Below are positions 25,973 through 38,699 of a DNA stretch of 64,000 nucleotides, piece after piece. The stretch is from Otis tarda (lineage: Eukaryota; Chordata; Aves; Otidiformes; Otididae). The notes under the pieces are model-generated. The model was not told the DNA's origin, ran no database searches, and worked only from the letters and a program-made list of their open reading frames with translations. The translations under genes and the position numbers were made by a program. The stretch is taken from contig CM048552.1 in NCBI GenBank assembly GCA_026413225.1, positions 26,401,001 through 26,465,000 of the forward strand, written 5' to 3'. The first letter of the stretch is position 1. The number at the start of each line of letters is the position of its first letter.

Positions 25973-28900
25973 ATTTAGCTTGTCTTGAGATGAAATAGCA
26001 GAGCAAAATTAGCAAAGGGGTCTACTTTTTTTTTCACCTGGAATATAATTAAAAACAATTGCCTAGCTATTTCTATTAGTCTGCTTTTTCCTCTTTCTAT
26101 TAGTAGTTTTGCTACTTGGAAAATAATATTTGAGATACATTAAAAACTTCCTATAACTCAGAACTCACTTGAAATCAGGCAGTTGACAGGAGTCTCTGGA
26201 CAGTTGCAGTACTCAGCAATTTGACGCCTGAATAAATGTCTAATTCAAAACACCTTAGAGTGAATGAAAAGTCAATGATCTCTGCAGTACATGGGAATAG
26301 AATTTGGTTTTCTAACATTTTCAAAACCATGTCATACTGTTGTTTGTCCACTTCTCCTTCTATCATCCAGTCTTCTAAATATTTTTAAATAAAATCCAAT
26401 AAATCAAAAAGACAAAAAAATAAAAAGACACTACAGCCATATATATTTATAGAGAATCAATACTGAAACTCAAACTTGTGAAATTCTGAGAGCAGCAAAA
26501 AAAATTCTAAAATAGAAGTGAAATTACATACTGAGCTACCATTTATAAACATAATTAAATATTAAACCTATGCCACAGATGTGTTAATTAAATAAGAAGT
26601 TTCTGTATGCTGTACACTTATTTGCAAAGATTTTACCTTATTTTTATACTATTTTATTTTATCCTCTGGCTATTTATACAGTATCTAGTGCTGCTTTATT
26701 TAATTTATTTTATTTTAAATCCATGAAACACTTTCATGAACTACATTCTACATATCAATAAAACTTATGTAAATAATGCCTGAAGTGGTGAAATTTATTC
26801 CTCACATTAGGCAACTAATGAGACACCCTGACTGAAAGATTGCCATTATCTTATAGAGGAGTTGGACTGAGCCCTTAATCTTCTACAAATCATGTACTTA
26901 AAAATGAGAGAAATTGTGATGCCTGATTTTACAGGAGCTGTTAACAGAACTGAAATAAAACATCTCCTATTGGTGCAATAATGAAAGCACAATGTGATTA
27001 TACAGTAGTTAAATATATTTTAGTGTGAAACACACATCTGATCAATTATTTGAAGATTAATATCCACATCTACTTCATAACAGTGGTATGATAGAGATGA
27101 AATGCTGATCTCCACAAATGAAAGGTTATACCACTATGCTCTAACCATGCTCAACATCTAAGGGATTTACATAGTGAAGTGCAGAATGGGTCAAAGAAGA
27201 CTAAATCTGTGAAATATTCTCTAAACAAAATGGTATATTCTCTCCTAAAATTTGCATGGAGATTATTACAGAAGGTAGAATATGATACACCAGCTGGGGT
27301 ACAGATCAAATTCTGAATCTCAAATGCTGTGGTCTGCAGTCAGGTCAAACTAGCACAGTTGTCTGTGGAAAAGGACTGCAGAGTTATTGTCCTCTAAAAA
27401 AGAGATAGTTTAAATAATGCCTTTATCTAGTACATCTTACTATGTGTAAAGCTCATTGTTTCATCCCAAATGCGCTGATTGCATTCATTAGTTCCCTTTT
27501 CCTTTCACTTAAGTAATAAGAGTGGATCTTAAATAACATCAAATATGTTTAAAATATTGAAGAACATATCCTTCTAAAAGCTGAGAGCATGCTTATGCCA
27601 GGTAAAGAAATTATTGTATGCAACTATTCAGTAACAGACCATAATGTACCTAAACCATCTTACGAAACTAATTAATTATCATTATTTACCTTTCCTAGTG
27701 CAGTTACAGACTACATTGAACCTTCATGCAATATAACAATCAGCCTCCTTTGTTGAGGTGTTACTGCTTCACGTTTGAGATCTGACAAAAAACTCGAGCA
27801 TCTTGGTTTGTAACAGATATCCTCTGCTATTTAACTGTACTATAAAGTTTCTAGCACATTTCTCAGGTACTAGAGTGCGAAATAAATATCAGACTGATAA
27901 GAAAGGACAATATATTAGAAACAGTGTTTATTAGAGGTTAAAAGACAGAATAAACAGCAAACATTAAGCAGAACCTGAAGATACAACATTTTGCCAGGTA
28001 GTTCAATAGTGAAACAGGATCTGCATTACTGTCTTTGCTACTTTTTTGCTTAACTCACAGAAGAATATATTTGTCTATGATATATTCCTGTTTTAAGCAT
28101 ACTTTTCCAAAAAAACTTTCCCTGAAGCTTCCTTTTGGCATGGGAGGTTGCAATTAAGGGCAAAATTCAAAGTTGCTGTTTCAGTGACCATGACATCTTT
28201 ATCTCCAAAGTGCTACTTTTACAGAAGGCCATCTAAGATTCTCATCTAAGATTTCTTTATATTTTATAAGAACTCTGTGATCATTTCTGTATTAAAGCAA
28301 CCTTTAAGGGACATGTAGGTTCTCTCCTCTGTGTAAGGGGATTCAAAGCCTTTTTTTTCCCCCCTAGTCTATATTTCTACTTTTTTCCTGGTTTCATTAC
28401 TAAGTATTAATGTTCTCGGTTCAGCTTGTCGTATTCAAGTATAGTCATACAGAAAGTGAAATCAATGTTTCTTTGTAGTATTCCACTTCAGATGTCAAGT
28501 CCCAAACGGAAATTGATAATTTAATACTTGAGACACTAAAGTTAAGCTTTTTCTCCTTGATATCTGCAGAAGTAGTAAAAACTGAATCAGCAACAAAGAA
28601 AGAATAAACGATTGCATCAGCTAGAGTCAAAGTAAAGAATCAAGAGCAGTGTCAGCAATGCTGCAATAGTGCAATCTGCTCTGTTACAATGTCATTATGA
28701 GAATTTACTTAATAGCATGATTATTTGCTCAAAGTGCCAAATCTCAGAGCCAAATAAAGAGCAACACAAATGAGGATCTTTAAAGAAAGATTTTTAAAAA
28801 CTCTTAAAATATTAACTTATTCAGAATTAAATTCTGTGGTGATTTTCTAAGTATGCACCTTGATAATAACCACTGCAATTACACAATTGGAAAGTCAACC

Positions 28901-29689
28901 AGAAAGCAAACCCCACATTTCTGATTTAATCAGAGTTTTACAACAATAACTGTTTTTTTTTTAATCAAATGATACTACACTGAAATAAAGAAAAAAAGGC
29001 TGCTGCTTGTTGAGTTTAAAGAATTTCAGGCAAAGAAAAACGGTGAATATTTAATTCTACATCCTGCCTAATACAACCATATAACTGCTCTAAATTATGT
29101 CTTCCTATCATGACTAGTATTTCCAGTAGCTGTGGTTGAAACAGATGTGTTGTTTTTTTAAATAAGAATCTCCTGCAATATTTCAAATTATAGCACATAC
29201 ATTATATACTTTGCTAAGTCATTCTAATTTTAGTTTCTAGAGTGTTTGAAAAAAATGTCTGCGAAAAAATTACCTGGAAAACACAAATTAGTTAAAACAA
29301 AAACCAGATGGGCTCCCTATCAACTCACCTTATTTGTGGGCACCTGTACAACTTGCAACCTAAAAGTCTTGATTGAAGCTGGATCTCCTGTGGCTTTGTG
29401 TCTCTTCCAGCACAGTGAGGATCTTGGAACCTCTGAGGAGTTGCCTTGATTTAGCATTTGCAAGATGTCAAGTGGACTTCAGACCAGCCCCTAAACCTCA
29501 CATTCCAAAAGCAAACAAACTAAAAATCCAAACCACAGACAGTCTTATCTGGTGTTGACATTTGTGAGTCTTCACTTCTCAGACCGTATTCTGTTACAGC
29601 TTTTTCTAGTGGACTGAAAAACTCCCTGCTATCAAATTTCTTGCTTGAATTTCTGTTGCAAACTATGATCAAGATATTCTTCTCCATAA

Positions 29690-29885
29690 CATGAATGGAT
29701 TAAGAGCCTTAATCTTCTTTCTGTTGTGCATGTTTTCCTCTAATTTAGTTGTCTCTTTGTTGTTTCACTGAAGCTGATTCATTTTTTAACATCTTTCTGC
29801 AAATTTGGTGACAATCGAACACAGTAGCTCACTAGAAATGGTCTCAGTACCAAGTACAGACATGCACTACTGGTATATTTTCTCA
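29690..29885 (-). mobile_element. Very old CR1-like relic (tentative)
   Basis: Plus-strand phrases match the antisense of the CR1 ORF2 C-terminus: TTTTAACATCTTTCTGCAAA, then a GAACACAGTAGCTCACTAG block and GTCTCAGTACCAAGTACAGA, corresponding to the widespread antisense pattern for the CR1 motif around LEYCVQ. No open frame remains and the boundaries are not sharp. The match is by memory of the family, so it needs a repeat-library alignment. Confidence 0.45.
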
Positions 29886-30620
29886 AAAATGTGTATGTAC
29901 ACACGTACATCAGCTTTGTGCCTTCACTCTCATTTGCAGTAAGAATAGTTGACTCTTTGCAGAGTCAGCAAAAGGGAATTTGATCAAGGATTATAAATGA
30001 AAAATATTAGCTGTACAGGTATCAGCTTATAAAATCTTTAGGTGCTTTACATGGTTCCAGCAAATTCCATCAAGAGGAAAGAAAATTAATATTAAAACTA
30101 TTACAATATGACTGTGCAGCCACATCCTTTCCGTTCAGTTTATCACTGAAAAAGGACCATTAGATCACTTCATATGTTACGTACCAGTATGTGCTGAAGC
30201 CAATCATTTGTGCTTCACTGAAGTACAAATTAAGCTTGGCCAGATAATCTTGAAAAGAATCCAGACTGGATCTGAAGACATCTGGCCGCTGAAACTCTAG
30301 CAGTTTCCTGTAGTTTCCCTGAGCAATTAGTTAATCTCACTGTTGCAAATTTTGCCCCAGTTTCCAATTCAGTTTAACTATCTTCCAGTTATGAGTTTCT
30401 ATTGGGGGCTTTTTCACATTAAAGAGACATTTAACAGTCAGTAGTTTCTTTCTGCGAAGAAACTAATCCCCTGGTCCCCAAGTCACCTCTCAATCTGCTT
30501 TTGAGAAGCTAAATGTCTCACTTTGAAGTGTTTCACCAAATTTCTGTTTATCCACACTTAAATAATTCTAAACACACTTTTGCAAATATGTGTATGCATG
30601 TAGTATTTGTATGGTGTGGT
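29886..30620. other. Unique non-coding DNA
   Basis: No gene, repeat or strong signal recognised. Confidence 0.5.
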
Positions 30621-31066
30621 CAAGATGATGAGAGGGCTGGAGCGTCTCTCCTATGAGGACAGGTTGAGAGAGTTGGGGCTGCTCAGCCTGGAGAAGAAAA
30701 GGCTCTGGGAAGACCTTATAGCGTCCTTCCAGTACCTAAAGGGGGCTTATAAGTAAGATGGGGTGAAGCTCTTTAGCAGAGCCTGTTGCAATAGGACAAG
30801 GGGTAATGGTTTTAAAATAGAGGGAGGTAGATTCAGACTAGATATAAAGAAAAAATTTTTCACACTGAGGGTGGTAGAACACTGGAACAGATTGCCCAGA
30901 GACGTGGTGGATGCCCCATCCCTGGAAACATTCAAGGCCAGGTTGGACGGGGCTCTGAGCAACCTGATCTGGCTGGAGATGTCCTTGTTCCTTGCAGGGG
31001 GATTGGACTAGATAACCTTTAAAGGTCCCTTCCAACCCACACTATTCTATGATTCTATGATTCTAT
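30621..31066 (+). mobile_element. CR1 LINE, 5'-truncated 3' end
   Basis: Starts in the late ORF2 region ([27 protein letters not shown]) and ends with a 3' UTR and about three octamers (ATTCTATGATTCTATGATTC). The coding part has a TAA at the AYK*DG position (where related copies have AYRKDG), then continues as [22 protein letters not shown] and [21 protein letters not shown] to about 30975. It resembles the copy at 7533-8254. It is complementary to the minus-strand copy 1 kb to the right. Confidence 0.95.
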
Positions 31067-32085
31067 AATCTAAACTCATCGTAGGTAGTGAGAGGAATGT
31101 CACACAGAGGGACAGCAATGACTAACACAGGACAGAGGGACTGGCAAAGAAATGCTTGGCTGAAATACTCATCAGTCTTCTCTGTGCTTGAAAATGAAAA
31201 CTCCCTTCCAAACATCTCCACCGTTCCTAACTGCCCCAACCAGATACAGAATGAATATAAAGTAGACAGAAGTTGAAGTGACTGCAGGAGAACAAATTAA
31301 AGATTGAGAAATCTTTTTCCTCTTTGACAGCTGGCAAGTATTTTCAGTCTGGGTAATTTCCAAAAAGGTGAAAGGAAAGAGATAAGTATAAAGTATAGTG
31401 GTAACTTCCCCTCAGGGCATCACAGATCATTATTATAGTCAAGGATCCATAGCTGTATGATTGTGTGCAGAAGATGTGCAAGAAGAGGTGAAGATGGAGG
31501 GTTAAAATTAGCTTAATGAAGAAAATCTTTTATCTTGTCCATGTAGAGTGCCCAGTTCATGTTCGCCTCCGTGACAACTGGAGTCAATTTGACTGACTCG
31601 GGAATGGCATTTCCAATTGCATTGGAACAAAGGCTCACAAACTCCATTTTCTGTCAAAGTATGGCAGTTCAATAATGGCTTGGTTTGGAAACAAAGTGAC
31701 AACATTTAACTGTTTTCAAGACAAAATATGCTTGTCTGTTTGCCTATTTGCCGAGAGAGTAGAGCAAGGGCCAGGGATTCTTGGTTGCCAGACCTCTGCC
31801 TGACTTACAGACCGAGCAGCTGCAGCCTGGGCAGGCTGCCCAGTGCACAAATATGTGAAGGTTATCAATAAAACTGGAGAGTGCCAACTCCTTACACTTG
31901 CTTAATGTTTCTGTATGCAGTGGAAATGCAACTAAGGTCCTCCTAACAAGCATGATGGTTGACAAAAAGCACTGCTGCCAACTGTCAGAAGGCAAAAAGC
32001 ACAAACTTCCTGGTAATGAGAGGCTGATAGGCTGTGATGGCTGAAACACTAATAGTCTGAATTAGCAATGGATTGAATGGAATTT
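31067..32085. other. Spacer between convergent CR1 copies
   Basis: About 1 kb of unique sequence; no gene recognised. Open frames at 31172-31363 and 31744-32049 are featureless. Confidence 0.55.
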
Positions 32086-33520
32086 AGAATCATAGAATCA
32101 TAGAATCATAGAATGGTTAGAGTTGGAAGGGACCTTCAAAGGTCATCTAGTCCAACCCCCCTGCAAGAGCAGGGACATCCCTGACTAGATCAGGTTGCTC
32201 AGAGCCTCATCCAGCCTGGCCTTGAACATTTCCAGGGATGGGGCATCCACCACTTCTCTGGGCAACCTGTTCCAGTGCTCTACAACTCTCATTGTAAAAA
32301 ATTTTTTTCTAATATCTAATCTAAACCTACCTCCTTCTAATTTAAACCCATTACCCCTTGTCCTATCACAACAGGCCCTACTGAACAGCTTCTCCCCATC
32401 TTTCCTGTAGGCCCCCTTGAGGTATTGGAAGACCACTATCAGGTCTCCCCGGAGCCTCCTCTTCTCCAGGCTGAACAGCCCCAACTCTCTCAGCCTGTCC
32501 TCATAGGAGAGGTGCTCCAGCCCTCTGATCATCTTGGTGGCCCTTCTCTGGACCTTCTCCAACTGGTCCATGTCCTTCTTGTGTTGGGGACTCCAGAACT
32601 GGACACAGTACTCCAGGTGGGGTCTCACCAGGGCAGAGTGGAGGGGCAGAATCACCTCCCTCGACCTGCTGGCCACGCTCCTCTTGATGCAGCCCAGGAT
32701 GCGGTTGGCCTTCTGGGCCACAAGGGCGCATTGCCCGCTCCTGTTGAGCCTCTCGTCTACCAGCACTCCCAAGTCTTTCTCCTCAGGGCTGCTCTCAATC
32801 CATTCTCCGCCCAGCCTGTATTTGTGCCTGGGATTGCCACGACCCAGGTGCAGGACCTTGCACTTTGCCTGGTTGAACTTCATGAGGTTGGCACGGGCCC
32901 ACCTCTCCAGCCTGTCCAGGTCCCTCTGGATGGCATCCCTCCCTTCCAGCGAGTCGACGGCACCACACAGCTTGGTGTCATCGGCGAACTTGCTGAGGGT
33001 GCACTCTATCCCACTGTCCATGTCGCCGACAAAGATGTTGAACAGGGCCAGGCCCAACACGGACCCCTGAGGGATGCCACTGGTGACCGGTCTCTACTTG
33101 GACATTGAGCCGTTGACCACCACTCTCTGAGTGCGGCCATCCAGCCAACTCCTTATCCACCGAGTGGTCCATCCATCGAACCCATGCCTCTCTAGTTTAG
33201 AGAGAAGGATGTCATGCGGGACAGTGTCAAAAGCTTTGCACAAGTCCAGGTAGACGATATCCGTTGCCCGTCCCTTGTCCACCGATGCTGTTACCCCATC
33301 ATAAAAGGCCACCAAATTGGTCAGGCACGATCTGCCCTTGGTGAAGCCATGTTGGCTGTCACCAACCACCTCCTTGCTCTCCATGTGCCTTAGCATGGTT
33401 TCCAGGAGAATCTGCTCCATGACCTTGCCAGGCACGGAGGTGAGGCTGACCGGCCTGTAGTTGCCCGGGTCTTCCTTACTCCCCTTTTTAAAAATGGGGG
33501 TTATGTTCCCTCTCTTCTTA
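32086..33520 (-). mobile_element. CR1 LINE, longest copy in the window
   Basis: On the minus strand the element runs from about 33520 to its octamer tail at 32086 (plus strand AGAATCATAGAATCATAGAA). It is 5'-truncated just upstream of the RT motif [10 protein letters not shown] and retains most of the reverse transcriptase, the ORF2 end and the 3' UTR. The 3' UTR and last ORF2 codons are almost identical to the short copy at 41206-41397 (GACTAGATGACCTTNAAAGG, CTCTAACCATTCTATG), so both belong to the same, relatively young subfamily. No target-site duplication was found, which is usual for CR1. Confidence 0.97.
32185..33520 (-). pseudogene. CR1 ORF2 reverse transcriptase, open except for one amber codon
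   Basis: One continuous frame of about 445 codons ends at a TAG just after ALSNLI (32185-32187). In order it shows [10 protein letters not shown] and [32 protein letters not shown], the first catalytic aspartate motif [15 protein letters not shown] (near 33222-33255), [27 protein letters not shown], the intact FADD box at 32977-32988, then [65 protein letters not shown] and [20 protein letters not shown]. The only interruption is TAG at 33094-33096, where the family has tryptophan (MSK-W-RPVTSG), a TGG to TAG change; the flanking halves are exactly in frame. The endonuclease domain and ORF1 are missing by truncation, so it cannot move by itself. Confidence 0.93.
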
Positions 33521-34479
33521 ATTAGAATATAAGCACTTGACTGAGAGGACACATGTCCTCAGCTAAAGCTGAGATATTTGAAAAGTAGGTTTTCAAATTT
33601 ATAAAGGTTAAGAAGGAAAATGGCTTGGTCTGATAAACTGCAAGGGATATTAGCACTGAATGGAGACAGGGTTAATAAGCAAAAGTTTCCATAGGAAAAC
33701 ATTAAAAGTATCTTATAATAAACACAAACTGCATTAAAGCGCAGCTTTATATGCTGCATCTGAACATTTACAAGTTATCCAGAATGGTGGCCAATGGGTA
33801 TTTTGGAAAAGCAAGCTGCTGTAAGAGTAAGTTGAAAATTTTTCATCTTTAATAGCCCCACAGCAAGTGATATGATGTAATTATAAAAAGATTCCTTACT
33901 CTATTGTATGTGTACTTGTTCTTCTGCTGTGCTAGAATTGGTTATTATTTTGGAAATCTAGACTGTGAAACATAAATTGGCGGTTGCACCTTCCAAGTTC
34001 TTTGGAGCACATGACTCTAACAAGACCTGATGTAAGATGAGCATTTGAGTTGTCATGATGGGTCAGAAGAAAGGTCCCATCAGCCTGTCTCTGATAGCTG
34101 CCAAGATTGGACTTAAGTAAAATAAGAGATATATGGTAAAAATACCTTATGAATAGAGTGCTTTTCCTTCTGGTGTATCCTTTCAGTTTCCAGCAATAAG
34201 TAGCAATCATCTGAGCCACAAATTGTTTCTAAACCATTAATACCCAACCTAAGACATATTGTCCAAGAATTTAATTATTGTCTCTATGTATATGACAGTC
34301 TCCTAATCACACAACTTATATTACATGCTGACTGAAAGTAGCACTTGCTTCTGATCAATTTAGAACTGTTGCCTGATATTTTAATTCAGATGTTCCCTAA
34401 TTTCTCTGTTGTGAGAAACTTCGAGAAATCTTTCTACTTTGCCTTCTTGCCATTTAGAATTTTAAAGAAAACTATTGTG
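33521..34479. other. Unique AT-rich non-coding DNA
   Basis: No gene or repeat recognised; open frames at 33559-33759 and 33932-34219 are short and featureless. Confidence 0.5.
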
Positions 34480-35210
34480 TCTCTTTTCCAAGATGAAGAA
34501 CCCCGTCTGTCTTTGCCCACTCAAAATCCGTTCCTTGTCTCTGATAAAACTTGTTGACCTCCCCAGTAGTTTTCCTTTGTACTAGCCTGTTTATGATGGG
34601 TGCCAGAACTTCTCCAAGAGTTTTCTATGTCCAGCTCAAAATATCAGGCTAAACTAATGATATCTTTTATGAAATGTACTAATGATTTCCAGTGAAATTA
34701 TGTTAATTTTTGTATGAAAATCTTTTGGAGATACATAGCTGCTTGCAGTATTCACGATAAAGATGCACTACAGGCATGTACGATAGTATGTATTTCTTCT
34801 CAAATTCTACTTAAATATATAGCATTTATTATGCCACTTTGGTTTGGTGACTTCCAATCACTAAGTTATACTTCTAGAAATGTATTCATGATGACTCTTT
34901 TCTGAGTGGCAAAAGGTAATTTAGAGCACATCACTGTATAATTGTTGTTAGATGCTTGAGGAGGGTTCTGTTTATATCACTTCACATCTATCATTACTTA
35001 ATTGAATCTTTGTTTTTATTGTCCCGTCACTCAGTGTTTGGGAATTCTTCTGCACCTCTTCACAGTCAGTTCTAGATTTAGCTACCTTGAGTAGTTTAAA
35101 ATGTAAACCTCCCCCATTACTCTTTTTCCTTCTCACTTTCACTGCTCATTTATTACTGTATTAAATAGGACTTTCCTGGGAGAAATCCCTGTGGCACATA
35201 CACAAGAAAA
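34480..35210 (-). mobile_element. Ancient CR1-like LINE relic
   Basis: Heavily decayed, but a series of plus-strand phrases appears in the order expected for an antisense CR1 ORF2: CTTTTCCAAGATGAAGAACC (antisense of FSLEK), GATGGGTGCCAGAACT (the [10 protein letters not shown] region), then CACCTCTTCACAGTCAGTTC with GCTACCTTGAGTAGTTTAAA (the FADD region), TATTAAATAGGACTTTCCTG (the LFNIF region) and GAAATCCCTGTGGCACATAC (the GVPQGS region). No frame survives. The colinear order makes chance unlikely; the exact subfamily needs library alignment. Such copies predate the tailed CR1 copies nearby. Confidence 0.68.
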
Positions 35211-37257
35211 TATCTTCAAACAAGCCCAACTGTACACCTGTTGAAATCAAACAACAAGCTCTGGATATAATGATTATTATTCATATTAATATAGGTTTTT
35301 GTGCATATTTTAATTAAAAAAATTAATAAAGCAAAACATTCCAGGGTTTTTTCAGTTCTAAGATTTCCCTTCTGGTAATACTATGTACGACTTAAATAGC
35401 TGTTTTCAGACACAGCTGTTATATGCATTCTACAGAAATGCATATTCAGTATTACAAACTGAATTTCCAGGAGATTAAAGACGCATTAATGTATGAAAAA
35501 AGCAAAAGTTGTAGCTATTTAATTTTTCCTAATATTCATAACCTAACATAATATTTAATAGCTGTTTATACTTCTGAGAATAAAATAATTTCTCCAATTG
35601 TATTAAGAATGAACAATTTTATCTCACTGTATTTCCTGTGTTCTGATATCTAAATGTTGCATGAGTATGACAGGGATTATCATAAATTGTGACTCAATCA
35701 GACATCAAATCTCTGATAGGATAAAGTGAGGTTAATAAAATTGCTACTTATTTTTTCTTGTAAGTTTTATTTTCTCTCTCTGCTCCTGCTTGCCCTTGAA
35801 AAAGGTGCCTCTGCCCTTACTGAAAAAGGGAATCGATCTGGATGTTCAATGACTCTTGCTATCAAGAGTCACTTCAGCTTGACAGCAAATACCTAAAGGA
35901 ACTGGAGTGTTCACGATTTTTCCACAGTCATTTGTTTAGTGACAACTGTCATCTCCCATCTATCAGCGTGACTTCCTTGCCACCTGACAGAATAGAGAAA
36001 TTATTTTCCATACAGCTGTAGATTTCCATATCCCAGGGCCAGTATGGTGAAATGTTAGGATTAACTGTCATCCAAATACAACACTTTTATTTCAAAACAA
36101 TCCTTTTCAGTCATCCTTTATAAACACATTCTCTCTTTCCTGCCTTTCCACTCAGAAAAGGCAGTTATAGCAGTTACTTAAACATAAGTAACTCTGACAA
36201 TATAAAGAAGAGTAATTACCTTGACCATTGAGAGGATATAATGTCTTGCTGTTATTCTAGCTGTTTAAACGCTGCTTGAAAGTGTAAGCAGCAGCAACAA
36301 CAAAAGAGATTGTTTATTACTTTTTTTTTTTTAACAGCTTGTGAATCCAAAATAATATACTGCAGAGTTTAGCTAAGTATGTATCACCTCTGATAATTTC
36401 CTGGATGATTGACAATGAACATCATTCATCTTAACCAAATGTTTAACTGCTTACAAAATATAAAGAGACAATTATAATTACTCCATTTAGTCTAACTTTA
36501 AGTTCTTACCTGAAACAAGGCATGAGGTCTAAACTTTTACAAATTCATACTTGCATTTTGGAAGGTGAGATTATGCTTTCTAAAAGTTAAAATGTAGAGA
36601 ATAGGAAGAATCAGAAGAAAGAAATATGATTTTGGTAGTTTTAGAAATCACTATTTTAAGATACAATCTAGATACTTTTAGCTGCACATTTTCTTAATAG
36701 AGAGTACTAAAAAACTTCCTACAACACAAATTTGGAGAATGTGCAAGAAAGGACAGTTACCTTGCAAACTTAGGAGGGACCATGTTCATAGAAGAGTATA
36801 ATATTATGCAACAGGTATTACTGACATTCTCAGACACACAGTTTGTGCTTTAATCCAAAGCAAAATACTTTCAACATATATGTTAGTTAAAGGACAAGAT
36901 TTTATAACATAATTTCTTTGTTTGTGAAAGAGTATCTTAAACTGTTCACTAATGGGACGTAAACCCAGGCTTTGAGTTAAGCATCCCTTTCAAATACCGG
37001 ACTGAATCATAGCCTGGATGTTTCCAGGCTCCCAAACTCATTTACTTTACACTGAGCACTTATTCAGTTAACAAAAGTGCTTTTTACTCTTGTATAGACT
37101 ACATGGCTCCTGAGTGCTCTCTAAGTTTTATAACATATACCTCTCTATGTGGGTGATACATGAAAATGCTCCTGCCCATCCAAATAAGATTTTAGCTTTT
37201 AATCACACCCTGAACTTGGAGCAGCTGAAGATCATGAGACACCAAACACAGAGAAAG

Positions 37258-37412
37258 GTAAGAATTGTCTTTAATGTGTGAGAAGAAAGACACGACTCTA
37301 GGCATATGGTTTACCTCAGCACTGAAGACAACAATTTACTCTAACTTACTTGGGAATAATATGACATAACTCACAAAATACAGCTCACTATTCCTTCCTT
37401 AATTTCCTCTAG
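37258..37412 (+). other. Intron-like unit of 155 bp (hypothetical)
   Basis: Begins GTAAGA after GAGAAAG and ends in the pyrimidine-rich TTCCTTCCTTAATTTCCTCT followed by AG. The bases to the right, 37413-37474, end at AAG before GTGAGT, another strong donor. Splicing out this unit would join a frame opened by ATG at 37147 (37 codons, phase 0) to 15 more codons ending in TAA. The resulting 52-residue peptide resembles nothing I know. It may be chance, or part of a non-coding transcript. Confidence 0.2.
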
Positions 37413-38699
37413 TTTGTAGAAGACTGTCACCAACCCTTCTCTGGTCCAAGTAGTGATTAACTGAGGAGCCTAAGGTGAGTCTGCAGACAGCCCTCCTCTT
37501 CTTTCTCACATTCATTCTATCTAGCCAGGTGCATGATTTGTGTGTCAAAAAAATATAATGAATATACAACTGCATAGTTTTCCCCTAAGAAGACAGACAA
37601 GCCCCATTCTGTTCTTAATCTTTGACTCCGTCTAAGAACATCATCGCCTTTACCAGTTTCTTCTTAAACCTTCCAGGATTGCAATCATCACAACATTTTT
37701 CACCTTTCCCCACCCTTTGGGAAGATGACTCCTCTATCTCTACTTCTGTGTGTGGATGACCAAAACCAAGTGTATGTGTAAACTGCAACTTGAACCAATC
37801 TACCTCCTGGAGGTTCCACCTCTGCTCTCAGAAAGGTGGAAAACCCCATCCTCCTCTCAGAAAACTTGATGACAAGAGTAAAAACCTAGTCCTGTCCTTC
37901 AAAGGTCAACCAGTGTGATGGAATTAGTAGACTGTAAAACCTAGCCCAATGCCAAAGGGCGGCTGAAGCTGCTCATCTGTGAGTGACGAATCTGGTTTTA
38001 TTAGGGTTGTATAACCTCATCCCCTTGTCCGAGTGCCAACTGCTTAGTTAAGTCGCACTGGCCAATCAACTTGCTCACATGATCTTCAGCTTTCCTGACT
38101 TGATAACTCCCTGTTTTCATTCCTCACATAGAGTAAAATTTAAAATAACGTCTTGTTGTTTTTTGTTTGTTTCTGGTGGGCCTCCTAGTTTGAGTTCATC
38201 AGATAATCAGGTTGAATTGAGAGCCTAGACAGACTTCACAGTGCACCATGGATTTTCTCTCCTCCCATGTAGCCTGACACTGCAGTCCATGTGGAGGGCT
38301 ACGTAACATTACACAGAACATTTTGCTGAAATGAGCACACCTGCTGGGCATTAACTGTACAGAGCAAATTTAATAGTGGTACATGGGTATTAAGGCAGGA
38401 CAGACTTTGGCCTAAGAATTTTATGCCGGTTTTACATATGAAGTCTTGCATTACATTTTCAGCTTCCAAAAGCCAATTTAAAATCTGCTGTGTTAATGAT
38501 ATACAGAGGTTTGGAGAACAATAGGGGTTAGCTGGCTGCACTCTCATCTGGCCAGCCAATTCCATTTCCCCTTTTGTGGATATTACTGGTTTTATAAGGT
38601 GATGTATCATGATGAGAGTGTCAGCTGCACTGCTCTACAGCTGTGCTAAATCCTTCTTCACACAATGATGTCCATTACGGTGTCCTGATGCTAGCAGGC

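Larger units (their letters stand above)
23875..29689. other. Unique AT-rich non-coding DNA with simple repeats
   Basis: No recognisable gene. Contains the CCTTG microsatellite near 25651, an AG run at 25958-25972, T- and A-rich low complexity around 26636-26716, and a minus-strand splice-site pair at 25116-25174 described in the findings. Other open frames are short and featureless. Confidence 0.55.

Noticed and set aside
32425-33108. Plus-strand open frames of 227 and 178 codons
   Set aside because: Antisense shadows of the minus-strand CR1 ORF2.
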